From Mycobacterium sp. (GTDB taxonomy: Bacteria > Actinomycetota > Actinomycetes > Mycobacteriales > Mycobacteriaceae), in assembly GCA_018882965.1 (NCBI GenBank), contig VEQY01000008.1, positions 1 through 64,000 on the forward strand: DNA of 64,000 bases. Reading direction: 5' to 3'. A program made the position numbers and the translations under genes. Every line of letters starts with the position of its first letter. Within the stretch, counting starts at the first letter, position 1. The notes under the pieces were generated by a model that saw only the letters and a program-made list of their open reading frames with translations, searched no databases and was not told the DNA's origin. This document shows, piece after piece, positions 45,593-53,651 of this stretch.

Positions 45593-47470
45593 CTACGGAA
45601 CGATGATGTTGAAGTCCGGGTCCGGTCGGTCGAGGACCCCGAGCAGGCTTTGCAGTGCTGACGGGTCACCGGTGATCTCCAGACCGGCGGAGGTGAAATC
45701 TCCTGCGACGAGGGAAAGTAGTCGCGGTTTCCCACTCAACGACAGGGTCACCGTCGCGGTCTCGGGCTCGACTGCCCGACGCCGGTGGATGAGAACTCCG
45801 TTGCGGAGGGTCAAGCGGTGGTTTGAGTGGGTATCCACGAAAGTCACGTCGAGGGCGAGGTCGAGATCCCACGCCCGTGGCCCGTTGACCGAAATCGCCA
45901 GCGCATCGAAGATCTGCTCAGGCGTCAGCTGAGTCAGCACTCCCGCGGTACTCGCCCCCACCGGGGTGCCGAAGTTGCCATCCCGCAATTCCTTCGCGCC
46001 GGCGAGGAAGAAGTTGCGCCAGGTCGCGCACTCGGAACCGTAGCCGAGCTGCTCCAGTGTTCGCACAAGGAGTTCCCGCGCGCCGACATGGCTGCTGTCA
46101 GCGAAGATCGCATGATCCAACAGTGTTGCCGCCCAGCGGAAGTCAGCGCGGTCATAGGCCTCACGGGCAAGCTCGACAACCCGATCGGTCCCACCCATCG
46201 CGGCGACGTAGCGCACCGCAGCCGCCTCGGGGGGATGTTGCCACAGCCGCGCCGGATTACCGTCGAACCATCCCATATACCTCTGGTAGACCGCTTTGAC
46301 GTTGTGATTGACCGAACCGTAGTAGCCGTGTGTGTGCCACGCCTTCTCCAGCGCCGGGGGCATGGTGAATGTTTCGGCTATCTCGATGCCGGTGTGGCCC
46401 TGATTGAGTTGGCGAAGCGTCTGGTCGTGCAGATAGGCGTAGAGGTCGCGCTGCAGCGACAGGTAGTCCACGATTCGTTCACGACCCCACGTCGGCCAGT
46501 GATGGGATGCGAAGACCACATCGGTGCGGTCGGCGAAAGTCTCGATGGCCTCGGTGAGGTACCCCGCCCAGGCGTGCGGGTCGCGGATCAGTGCACCACG
46601 CAGTGTCAACAGATTGTGCAGGTTGTGAGTCGCGTTCTCCGCCATGCACAGCGCACGGAAGCGCGGAAAGTAGAAGTGCATCTCCGCAGGCGCCTCGGTA
46701 CCGGGCGCCATCTGGAATTCGATCTCGACCCCGTCGACGAGGTGTGTCTGCCCGGTGGCGGTGATGTCGACCGTCGGCACGATCACGGCGACCTCGCCGA
46801 CCGACGGTGCCTGGCCGAGTCCGCAACCGACCTGTCCCTGCGGTCCACGCTTCAGCGAGGTGCCGTACATGTAGGCGGCCCGCCGGGCCATCGCGGTGCC
46901 GGCATAGACGTTCTCCTGAACGGCGTGCTCGATGAAACCCTCCGGTGCCAGCACCGTCACATGCCCGGCGTCGACATCGGCTTGAGTCGTCACACCCAGC
47001 ACGCCGCCGAAGTGGTCCACATGGCTGTGGGTGTAGATCACCGCCACCACCGGGCGTTCGCCGCGATGTCGCCGGTACAGGCCGAGGGCTGCCGCGGCAG
47101 TCTCGGTGCACACCAGTGGGTCGATCACAATGACACCGGTATCGCCCTCAACGAAGGTCACGTTGGACAGATCGAGTCCCCGCACCTGGTAGATGCCCTC
47201 GACGACCTCATAAAGGCCCTGTTTGGCGGCGAGCGTGGACTGCCGCCACAGGCTGGGGTGCACGGTCACCGGAGCCGGGCCGGCAAGGAATGCGTAGGCG
47301 TCGTTGTCCCACACCACTCTGCCGTCAGCCGCGGTGATGACACAGGGTTGCAGTGCAGCGATGAATCCCCGGTCTGCGTCGGCGAAGTCGGCGGTGTCGT
47401 CGAAGGGCAGCGTCACCGAGTGTTCGGCGTGGGCGGAGGCGATTGCCTCGGTCACTGAGGTGTGGTTCAT
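45593..47470 (-). CDS. Alkyl sulfatase (SdsA1-type metallo-beta-lactamase fold)
   Basis: 625 residues, the length of the BDS1/SdsA1 family. The binuclear zinc motif THSHVDHFGG occurs at 147-156, with further ligands in AENATHNLHN and FASHHWPTWG. The central alkyl-sulfatase dimerisation domain (about 385-520) and the C-terminal SCP2-like domain (about 525-625, binding the alkyl tail) are present. It hydrolyses primary alkyl sulfates such as dodecyl sulfate to alcohol and sulfate, giving detergent tolerance and sulfur supply. No signal peptide is seen. The ATG at 47470 fits the family start MNHTSVTEAI. It is divergent from the gene at 47607. Confidence 0.92.
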   Translation of the reverse strand: MNHTSVTEAIASAHAEHSVTLPFDDTADFADADRGFIAALQPCVITAADGRVVWDNDAYAFLAGPAPVTVHPSLWRQSTLAAKQGLYEVVEGIYQVRGLDLSNVTFVEGDTGVIVIDPLVCTETAAAALGLYRRHRGERPVVAVIYTHSHVDHFGGVLGVTTQADVDAGHVTVLAPEGFIEHAVQENVYAGTAMARRAAYMYGTSLKRGPQGQVGCGLGQAPSVGEVAVIVPTVDITATGQTHLVDGVEIEFQMAPGTEAPAEMHFYFPRFRALCMAENATHNLHNLLTLRGALIRDPHAWAGYLTEAIETFADRTDVVFASHHWPTWGRERIVDYLSLQRDLYAYLHDQTLRQLNQGHTGIEIAETFTMPPALEKAWHTHGYYGSVNHNVKAVYQRYMGWFDGNPARLWQHPPEAAAVRYVAAMGGTDRVVELAREAYDRADFRWAATLLDHAIFADSSHVGARELLVRTLEQLGYGSECATWRNFFLAGAKELRDGNFGTPVGASTAGVLTQLTPEQIFDALAISVNGPRAWDLDLALDVTFVDTHSNHRLTLRNGVLIHRRRAVEPETATVTLSLSGKPRLLSLVAGDFTSAGLEITGDPSALQSLLGVLDRPDPDFNIIVP

Positions 47471-47594
47471 AGGGCGATTGTTTCCCAAACGCCTGGGTTC
47501 GCAGTCGGCGACACTGCTTCGGCGTCCGACATCACCGGGCTGACGGTGGTGGCGTGTCGCACACAGCAACAAAGTTCTGCTCGCAGAGCGGACC

Positions 47595-47600
47595 TAGAAT
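47595..47600 (+). promoter_or_regulatory. -10 box TAGAAT, leaderless start of 47607
   Basis: TAGAAT ends six bases before the ATG at 47607 and there is no Shine-Dalgarno. Confidence 0.5.
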
Positions 47601-47606
47601 TCGGCA

Positions 47607-47978
47607 ATGATCTTTGTCGATGTGATCGAGACGGTGGGTAAGGCGATTGACGCCGTGGGTGTCGCGGTCATCGCCGTGGGAGCGTTGATCTCCGCGGCCG
47701 GTGCCGTGAGGCGTCTTCGCGCCAGAGCCGCAGACGTCTACCGGACGTTCCGTGAACAGCTGGGCCGCTCGATCCTGTTGGGGCTGGAGTTCTTGGTGGC
47801 CGCGGACATCATCCGCACCGTCGCCGTCACCCCGGACGCCCGCAGTGTGGCCATCCTCGGCGGGATCGTTCTGATCCGGACTTTCCTGAGCTTCTCACTT
47901 CAACTGGAGGTCACCGGGTACTGGCCATGGCAGTCGGCACGGGCGCGAAGAGCGCAAGCGGCCCCGGCAGGACCGTGA
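47607..47978 (+). CDS. DUF1622 membrane protein
   Basis: 123 residues with three hydrophobic helices (about 8-32, 55-75, 80-100). The block YRTFREQLGRSILLGLEFLVAADIIRTV is the DUF1622 signature, and LRTFLSFSLQLE-type residues follow. The family is widespread and of unknown function. It stands alone under a leaderless promoter between the alkyl sulfatase and the phosphotransferase gene. Confidence 0.88.
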   Translation: MIFVDVIETVGKAIDAVGVAVIAVGALISAAGAVRRLRARAADVYRTFREQLGRSILLGLEFLVAADIIRTVAVTPDARSVAILGGIVLIRTFLSFSLQLEVTGYWPWQSARARRAQAAPAGP

Positions 47979-47980
47979 GG

Positions 47981-47986
47981 TAGCTT
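47981..47986 (+). promoter_or_regulatory. -10 box TAGCTT, leaderless start of 47994
   Basis: TAGCTT ends seven bases before the GTG at 47994; its first base lies three bases after the previous stop. Confidence 0.45.
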
Positions 47987-47993
47987 CGGCTGC

Positions 47994-49034
47994 GTGGACG
48001 TCCCCTTCCCGGAGCTGTCGGCGCTGGCTGACTGGATGTCGGCTCAGGGGCTCGGCGATGGGCCGATCGACAACGTCAGCGAGATCCCCGGCGGAACGCA
48101 GAACGTCATGCTGCGGTTGCGCCGCTCGGGCCGGGAGTACGTGTTCCGACGCGGCCCGCGCCACCTGCGCCCGGTCAGCAATACGGTGATCCTGCGCGAG
48201 ACCCGCGTTCTCGGAGCACTGGCCGACACCGACGTACCCCACCCGAGACTGATCGCGGTCTGCGCGGACACCTCAATTCTCGGTGACGCCGTGTTCTATC
48301 TGATGGAGCCGGTGATCGGTTTCAACGCCGGTGCCGGCCTGCCGCGCCTCCATGCGCACGACGCCGAGATTCGACACGAGATGGGCCTTGCCATGGCCGT
48401 TGCCGCGGCCAGCCTCGGGGCTGTCGATCACACCGCGGTTGGGCTGAGCGACTTCGGCAAGCCCGACGGTTTCCTGGAACGACAGGTGCCGCGCTGGCTG
48501 TCAGAGCTGGAGTCCTACGCGGCGTTCGACCACTACGCCGGTCCTGACATCGGGGACGTGGACGCTGTGGCGGCCTGGCTGCGCCGGCATCAGCCGGACG
48601 ATTTCCAGCCCGGGATCATGCATGGCGACTATCACGCGGCCAACGTCATGTTCGCGCCCGATGGAGCGAAGGTGGCGGCGATCGTGGACTGGGAGATGTG
48701 CACCATCGGTGATCCGCTGCTGGACTTGGGCTGGATGCTGGCCACCTGGTACCGGCCCGGCCATGACGCCGTCCTGCCCAACGAACTCATGACAGCCGGC
48801 GGCCTTGCAACTCCCAGGCAGCTGGTGGAACGCTACGCCCAGAACACCAGCCGCGACCTCGACCACATCTCCTGGTACACGGTGTTGGCCTGCTTCAAAC
48901 TGGGCATCATCCTGGAAGGCTCCAACGCCCGCGCCGCTGCCGGCCTGGCTCCCCGGGAGATCGGAGATCTGCTGCACACAGCGACGGTTCGGCTATTCGA
49001 GCGTGCGGCGGCAATCATGGATGGAGAGCAATGA
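47994..49034 (+). CDS. Aminoglycoside-phosphotransferase-family kinase (ACAD10-like, Rv3761c-type)
   Basis: 346 residues of the APH/choline-kinase fold. The P-loop-like region is IPGGTQNVMLRLRRSG, the catalytic loop is MHGDYHAANVMF (Asp near residue 209) and the metal-binding loop IVDWEMCTIGDP. Its stop overlaps the ATG of an acyl-CoA dehydrogenase, a pairing that in animals is fused as ACAD10/ACAD11. There the kinase phosphorylates 4-hydroxyacyl-CoAs so that they can be catabolised; the same role is a reasonable inference here. Resistance to aminoglycosides should not be assumed. Confidence 0.88.
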   Translation: MDVPFPELSALADWMSAQGLGDGPIDNVSEIPGGTQNVMLRLRRSGREYVFRRGPRHLRPVSNTVILRETRVLGALADTDVPHPRLIAVCADTSILGDAVFYLMEPVIGFNAGAGLPRLHAHDAEIRHEMGLAMAVAAASLGAVDHTAVGLSDFGKPDGFLERQVPRWLSELESYAAFDHYAGPDIGDVDAVAAWLRRHQPDDFQPGIMHGDYHAANVMFAPDGAKVAAIVDWEMCTIGDPLLDLGWMLATWYRPGHDAVLPNELMTAGGLATPRQLVERYAQNTSRDLDHISWYTVLACFKLGIILEGSNARAAAGLAPREIGDLLHTATVRLFERAAAIMDGEQ

Positions 49035-50215
49035 TCGACTTCGAGATTCCAGCAGACCTTGAGGCGCTGCGCGACGAGATACGGGAGTTCGTCGCCGAGC
49101 AGATCGTGCCCTATGAGCGCGATCACAGGATCACCCGGCACGGGCCGAATGACGAGTTACGAGCCGAGCTCGTCGAACTCGCCCGCAAGGCGGGCCTGCT
49201 CACGTTTCAGGCACCACGGCGCTTCGGGGGCCGCGAGCCCTCGCACCGTGAGCAAGCCGTGCTCTACGAGGCCGCCGGCTGGTCGACTCTCGGTCCGGTC
49301 GCGCTGAACTGCGCCGCGCCCGATGAGGGCAACATGTACCTGCTGTCCAAGATCGCCACGCCCGAGCAGACCGAGCAGTTCCTCGTCCCGGTGATCGACG
49401 GGCGGCAGCGGTCGGTGTTCGCGATGACCGAGCCCGGCGGGGCCGGTTCTGACCCCGATCAGCTGGCCACCGAGGCCGTCTTCGACGGCACCGAGTACGT
49501 CATCAACGGCCGCAAGTGGCTCATCACCGGAGCCAACGGCGCCCGCACCTGGATCATCATGGCGCGCGTCGCGCCCAACGGGCACGGCCTCGACGGTCCG
49601 ACCCTCTTCCTCTGTGACGGGGGCACGCCGGGTATCGAACTCGAGCGGGTGATGGACACGATGGACCGCAACTACGTCGAGGGTCACGGCGTGGTGCGCT
49701 TCGACAATCTCCGTCTGCCCGCCTCCGCGGTGCTCGGAGAGGTCGGCCAGGCCCTGCGGTACGCGCAGATGCGGCTGGCTCCGGCGCGACTGACCCACTG
49801 CATGCGCTGGCTCGGCGCCGCCTCGCGCGCTCAGGCGATCGCCGTCGAGCATGCCCGCGTCCGCACCGCGTTCGGCAAGCCGCTGGCCGAACATCAGGGT
49901 GTGAGCTTCATGCTGGCCGACAACGAGATCGCGCTGCAGCAGAGCCGGCTGGCGATCTGGTGGGCATGCTGGACTCTCGACCAGGGAGCCAAGGGACGCC
50001 ACGAGAGTTCCATGGTGAAGGCCTTCGTTTCCGAGGAACTGTTCAAGGTGGCCGACCGTTGCGTGCAGATCCTGGGCGGGATGGGCATCTCCGACGAGAC
50101 CCCCGTCGGGATGATCTTCTCCGACATGCGGGCCTTCCGTCTGTATGACGGACCGACCGAGGTGCACAAGTACGCGATCGCTCGAACCATCCTGCGCACT
50201 CCACCAGTCGGCTGA
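49031..50215 (+). CDS. Acyl-CoA dehydrogenase (ACAD10/11-like)
   Basis: 394 residues, full FAD-dependent acyl-CoA dehydrogenase. N-terminal helices lead to the FAD/substrate sheet with FAMTEPGGAGSDP and WLITGANGA, then the C-terminal four-helix bundle ending in RLYDGPTEVHKYAIAR, where the catalytic acid region of this subgroup lies. It shares a four-base overlap with the kinase gene upstream, so both act on the same substrate pool, probably hydroxy- or long-chain acyl-CoAs. A longer leader is not needed; the ATG fits MIDFEIPADLEALRD. Confidence 0.92.
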   Translation: MIDFEIPADLEALRDEIREFVAEQIVPYERDHRITRHGPNDELRAELVELARKAGLLTFQAPRRFGGREPSHREQAVLYEAAGWSTLGPVALNCAAPDEGNMYLLSKIATPEQTEQFLVPVIDGRQRSVFAMTEPGGAGSDPDQLATEAVFDGTEYVINGRKWLITGANGARTWIIMARVAPNGHGLDGPTLFLCDGGTPGIELERVMDTMDRNYVEGHGVVRFDNLRLPASAVLGEVGQALRYAQMRLAPARLTHCMRWLGAASRAQAIAVEHARVRTAFGKPLAEHQGVSFMLADNEIALQQSRLAIWWACWTLDQGAKGRHESSMVKAFVSEELFKVADRCVQILGGMGISDETPVGMIFSDMRAFRLYDGPTEVHKYAIARTILRTPPVG

Positions 50216-50289
50216 GGCTCGATGCGCCGGGCGTGAACGTGCTGCGGAATCCCGCCTGGTTTTTCGCGGTGGTTGCAAGTCCGGTGGAG

Positions 50290-50362
50290 CGCGCCCGAAG
50301 GGATTCGAACCCCTAACCTTCTGATCCGTAGTCAGATGCTCTATCCGTTGAGCTACGGGCGC
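50290..50362 (-). tRNA. tRNA-Arg (anticodon ACG)
   Basis: Acceptor strands GCGCCCG and CGGGCGC pair, discriminator G, no encoded CCA. The anticodon arm TCTGA-CTACGGA-TCAGA gives ACG, the substrate of TadA (A34 to inosine). T arm AGGGGTTCGAATCCCTT. Length 73. Confidence 0.96.
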
Positions 50363-50411
50363 CTGTGCACATTCTGCAATCTTCAGTTGTCGTGGCTGCA
50401 ACCGGCCGCGG

Positions 50412-50500
50412 CGGAGGCGAGAGGATTTGAACCTCCGGTCCCCTTGAAGGGGGACAACTCATTAGCAGTGAGTCCCAATCGGCCGCTCTGGCACGCCTCC
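50412..50500 (-). tRNA. tRNA-Ser (anticodon GCU)
   Basis: Acceptor strands GGAGGCG and CGCCTCC pair, discriminator G. The anticodon arm CTCA-CTGCTAA-TGAG gives GCU (reads AGC/AGU). A long variable arm with TCCCCCTTCAAGGGGA makes it class II. Length 89. It lies 49 bases from tRNA-Arg-ACG on the same strand. Confidence 0.96.
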
Positions 50501-50559
50501 TGAACCAGGAGAGCGTACCGGAACCGCCGCACCGAGGGTCGCCCCGGGCGCGGCGCACC

Positions 50560-50565
50560 TAGACT
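50560..50565 (+). promoter_or_regulatory. -10 box TAGACT, leaderless start of hisC2
   Basis: TAGACT ends seven bases before the GTG at 50573; no Shine-Dalgarno is present. Confidence 0.5.
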
Positions 50566-50572
50566 TGCCCAG

Positions 50573-51655
50573 GTGAGCGCCCGCCTCCGTCCCGAGTTGG
50601 CCGACCTGCCGGCCTATACACCCGGCAAGACGGTGCTCGGCGCGATCAAGCTGGCGAGCAACGAGACCGTTCAGAACCCGCTGCCCAGCGTGCGCGAGGC
50701 GATCGCCGCGGCCGTCGACACCATCAATCGCTATCCCGACAACGGCCACGTGGCGCTACGTGAGCAACTGGCAGCCCACCTGGGCTTCGGATCCGAGCGG
50801 ATCGCCGTCGGCTGCGGTTCGGTGAGCCTGTGCCAGCAGTTGATCCAGATCACCTCGACCGTCGGCGACGAGGTGATGTTCGGCTGGCGCAGCTTCGAGG
50901 TCTATCCGCTGCAGGTCCGGGTGGCAGGCGCCACCTCCATCCAGGTGCCGCTGCGCAATCACGCCTACGACCTCGAGGCCATGCTGGCCGCGATCTCCGA
51001 CCGCACCCGGCTGATCTTCCTGTGTAACCCGAACAACCCGACGTCGACGGTCGTTGATCCGAGTGAACTGTCGCGATTCGTCGCGGCGGTACCCCCGGAC
51101 ATCCTGGTCGTCATCGACGAGGCCTACGTGGAGTACATCCGTGACGGTCTGGTGCCCGACAGCCTCGGGCTGGCCAGGAAACACGACAACGTCGTCGTGC
51201 TGCGCACGTTCTCCAAGGCCTACGGGCTGGCCGGTCTGCGCGTCGGCTACGCGGTCGGGCACCCCGAGGTGATCACCGCGCTGGGCAAGGTCTACGTGCC
51301 GTTCACCGCCAGCTCGATCGCCCAGGCCGCCGCGATCGCCTCCCTGAAGGCGGTCGACGAACTGCTCGCCCGCACCGACGCCGTCGTCGCCGAGCGCCGC
51401 CGGGTCAGCGACGAGCTCGCCGCCCTCGGCTACGTCTTTCCGCCCTCGCAGGCCAACTTCGTCTGGCTTCCCCTGGCCGAGCGGACCGCAGACTTCGCCG
51501 CGCACGCCGCGGAGATGGGGGTGCTGGTTCGCCCGTACGCCGGTGAGGGTGTTCGCGTCACAATCGGCGCGGCCGCCGAGAACGATGCGTTTCTCGACGT
51601 CGCACGGGCGTGGATCAGCCGGGTCGCTGAGGGCCTCGGTATCGCTGCGCCGTAG
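50573..51655 (+). CDS. hisC2: Histidinol-phosphate/aromatic aminotransferase (HisC2/Pat)
   Basis: 360 residues of PLP fold-type I, matching Rv3772. The PLP lysine is K215 in RTFSKAYGLAGLRVGY; CNPNNPTST and VIDEAYVEY are the Asn and Asp/Tyr cofactor contacts. Pat-type members transfer amino groups to phenylpyruvate and hydroxyphenylpyruvate, giving phenylalanine and tyrosine, which fits TyrA in this window; activity on histidinol phosphate is possible. No other his genes are nearby. Confidence 0.92.
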   Translation: MSARLRPELADLPAYTPGKTVLGAIKLASNETVQNPLPSVREAIAAAVDTINRYPDNGHVALREQLAAHLGFGSERIAVGCGSVSLCQQLIQITSTVGDEVMFGWRSFEVYPLQVRVAGATSIQVPLRNHAYDLEAMLAAISDRTRLIFLCNPNNPTSTVVDPSELSRFVAAVPPDILVVIDEAYVEYIRDGLVPDSLGLARKHDNVVVLRTFSKAYGLAGLRVGYAVGHPEVITALGKVYVPFTASSIAQAAAIASLKAVDELLARTDAVVAERRRVSDELAALGYVFPPSQANFVWLPLAERTADFAAHAAEMGVLVRPYAGEGVRVTIGAAAENDAFLDVARAWISRVAEGLGIAAP

Positions 51656-51658
51656 CCT
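51653..51658 (+). promoter_or_regulatory. -10 box TAGCCT, leaderless start of echA21
   Basis: TAGCCT overlaps the hisC2 stop region and ends six bases before the ATG at 51665. Confidence 0.45.
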
Positions 51659-51664
51659 TGCCCT

Positions 51665-52501
51665 ATGGGCAATCCGCTTGAGTCACTCACCGTCGACGTC
51701 AAGGACAACGTCGCTCGTGTCACCCTCATCGGGCCGGGCAAGGGCAACGCGATGGGCCCGGCCTTCTGGGCCGAGATGCCGGTCGTCTTCGCCGAACTCG
51801 ACGACGATCCCGAGGTGCGCGCGATCGTCCTGACCGGTTCCGGCGCCAACTTCACCTACGGATTGGACTTGCTCGCGATGGGGAACACCCTGTCGGACAC
51901 CATGTCCAGCAGCAGATCCGGCGAGGTCTCCGCGCGCCCACGCACGGAGTTCCACGCCACCGTCAAGCGCATGCAGCAGTCGATCACCGCTGTCGCCGAC
52001 TGCCGCACCCCCACCATCGCCGCGATTCACGGCTGGTGCATCGGCGGTGGCGTCGACCTCATCAGTGCGGTCGACATCCGGTACGCCAGCGCCGACGCGA
52101 AGTTCTCGGTACGCGAGGTGAAGCTGTCGATCGTCGCCGACGTCGGCAGCCTCGCGCGGCTTCCCTTCATCCTCTCCGACGGCCACCTGCGGGAGCTGGC
52201 GCTCACCGGCAAGGACATCGACGCCGCACGGGCCGAGCGGATCGGTCTGGTCAACGAGGTACTGCCCGACGCCGACGCGACCCTCGCCGCCGCGCACGCG
52301 ACGGCCGCCGAGATCGCGGCGAACTCCCCCCTCGTCGTGCGCGGCATCAAGGACGTCCTCGACGAACAGCGCACCGCCGCGGTGGCTGCCAGCCTGCGCT
52401 ACGTGGCGGCCTGGAACTCGGCCTTCCTGCCGTCCCACGACCTCAAGGAAGGCATCTCCGCGCTGCTGGCCAAGCGAACGCCGCACTTCACCGGCGACTG
52501 A
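51665..52501 (+). CDS. echA21: Enoyl-CoA hydratase/isomerase family protein (EchA21, dienoyl-CoA isomerase-like)
   Basis: 278 residues of the crotonase fold, matching Rv3774. The oxyanion loops are FTYGLDLLAM and IAAIHGWCIGGGVDL. The active-site stretch LSIVADVGSLARLP resembles delta3,5-delta2,4-dienoyl-CoA isomerase (ECH1), where an Asp and a Glu move the double bonds. It is thus more likely an isomerase in degradation of unsaturated fatty acids or sterol side chains than a plain hydratase. Substrate is inferred. It starts ten bases after the hisC2 stop, under its own leaderless promoter. Confidence 0.92.
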   Translation: MGNPLESLTVDVKDNVARVTLIGPGKGNAMGPAFWAEMPVVFAELDDDPEVRAIVLTGSGANFTYGLDLLAMGNTLSDTMSSSRSGEVSARPRTEFHATVKRMQQSITAVADCRTPTIAAIHGWCIGGGVDLISAVDIRYASADAKFSVREVKLSIVADVGSLARLPFILSDGHLRELALTGKDIDAARAERIGLVNEVLPDADATLAAAHATAAEIAANSPLVVRGIKDVLDEQRTAAVAASLRYVAAWNSAFLPSHDLKEGISALLAKRTPHFTGD

Positions 52502-52534
52502 GACGCCATCGCCCGCCGGGGGTGGGCGTTGCGG

Positions 52535-52621
52535 CGGTGGCGGAGGGATTTGAACCCCCGGACGGTTTTAGCCGTCTCTCGCTTTCAAGGCGAGTGCATT
52601 AGGCCGCTCTGCCACGCCACC
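52535..52621 (-). tRNA. tRNA-Ser (anticodon UGA)
   Basis: Acceptor strands GGTGGCG and CGCCACC pair, discriminator G. The anticodon arm CTCGC-CTTGAAA-GCGAG gives UGA (reads UCA). A long variable arm with GACGGCTAAAACCGTC fits class II. Length 87. Confidence 0.96.
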
Positions 52622-52644
52622 GCCGTTCAGCGTAACCGCCCGGG

Positions 52645-52650
52645 TAGCGT
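52645..52650 (+). promoter_or_regulatory. -10 box TAGCGT, leaderless start of 52657
   Basis: TAGCGT ends six bases before the ATG at 52657, and no Shine-Dalgarno is visible. Confidence 0.5.
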
Positions 52651-52656
52651 GGCCGG

Positions 52657-53640
52657 ATGCGCGCGGTCATCACCGATGAATCCGGGAATGCACGCTGGGG
52701 CGAGACGCCGATGCCTACCGCCGGCCCCGATGACGTCCTGATCGAGGTGGCCGCAGCCGGCGTCAATCGTGCGGATCTGCTGCAGGCCGCGGGCAAGTAC
52801 CCGCCGCCGCCGGGGGCGAGTGACATCCTCGGCCTGGAGGTGTCCGGCATCGTCGCGGCCACCGGAGACAGGGCCGCCGGTTTCACTGTCGGACAGCAGG
52901 TTTGCGCGCTGCTCGCGGGTGGTGGTTATGCACAGTACGTGGCCGTCCCGGCCGCGCAGGTGCTGCCGATACCGGCAGGCATTAGTGTCGAGGACGCCGC
53001 GGGCCTACCGGAGACGGCCTGCACGGTGTGGTCCAACCTCGTCATGACCGCCCAGATGGCCGCCGGGGAGGTTGTGCTCATCCACGGCGGAGCGAGCGGA
53101 ATCGGCACCCACGCCATCCAGGTAGCCCGTGCGCTGGGAGCCACCGTCGCGATCACCGCCGGTTCCGCGGAGAAGCTCGACCTGTGCCGCGAGTTGGGCG
53201 CGCAGATTCTGATCTCCTACCGCGACGACGACTTCGTGGCCACGGTCCGCGAGGCGACGGGTGGGCGCGGCGCCGACGTGATCCTCGACATCATGGGGGC
53301 GTCCTATCTGGAGCGCAACATCGCTGCGCTGGCACAAGACGGTCGGCTGGTGATCATCGGGATGCAGGGCGGGGTCAAGGCCGAGCTGAACCTCGGGATG
53401 CTGCTGAGCAACCGGCTGCGGGTGATCGGCACAGCGCTGCGAAGCCGGCCCGTCGATGGGCCGCACGGGAAAGCCGCCATCGTGAGCGCCGTCGCGGAGT
53501 CGGTGTGGCCGTTGATCGCAGCCGGGACGGTGCGCCCGGTGATCGGGGCCCGCTTCCCGATCGCGGGTTTCGCCGAGGCGCACCGCGCCCTCGCGTCTGG
53601 TGAGACCTTCGGCAAGGTGATCCTCACCGTCGCGGACTAG
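52657..53640 (+). CDS. NAD(P)H-quinone oxidoreductase (zinc-free MDR, PIG3-like)
   Basis: 327 residues, matching Rv3777. It is a medium-chain dehydrogenase/reductase without the structural-zinc cysteine lobe. The catalytic-domain block VNRADLLQAAGKYPPPPGASDILGLE is close to human PIG3/TP53I3; the NADPH loop is HGGASGIGTHAIQ. Such enzymes reduce quinones by one or two electrons and protect against redox stress. It is convergent with the desulfurase-like gene (11 bases between stops). Confidence 0.9.
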   Translation: MRAVITDESGNARWGETPMPTAGPDDVLIEVAAAGVNRADLLQAAGKYPPPPGASDILGLEVSGIVAATGDRAAGFTVGQQVCALLAGGGYAQYVAVPAAQVLPIPAGISVEDAAGLPETACTVWSNLVMTAQMAAGEVVLIHGGASGIGTHAIQVARALGATVAITAGSAEKLDLCRELGAQILISYRDDDFVATVREATGGRGADVILDIMGASYLERNIAALAQDGRLVIIGMQGGVKAELNLGMLLSNRLRVIGTALRSRPVDGPHGKAAIVSAVAESVWPLIAAGTVRPVIGARFPIAGFAEAHRALASGETFGKVILTVAD

Positions 53641-53651
53641 GGACTCGGGGC

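Noticed and set aside
45827..47458. Plus-strand open frame opposite the alkyl sulfatase
   Set aside because: No motif, no ribosome site; the sulfatase frame has the full zinc motif and family length.
47994..49034. Aminoglycoside resistance kinase
   Set aside because: The kinase fold is shared, but coupling to an acyl-CoA dehydrogenase points to acyl-CoA metabolism.
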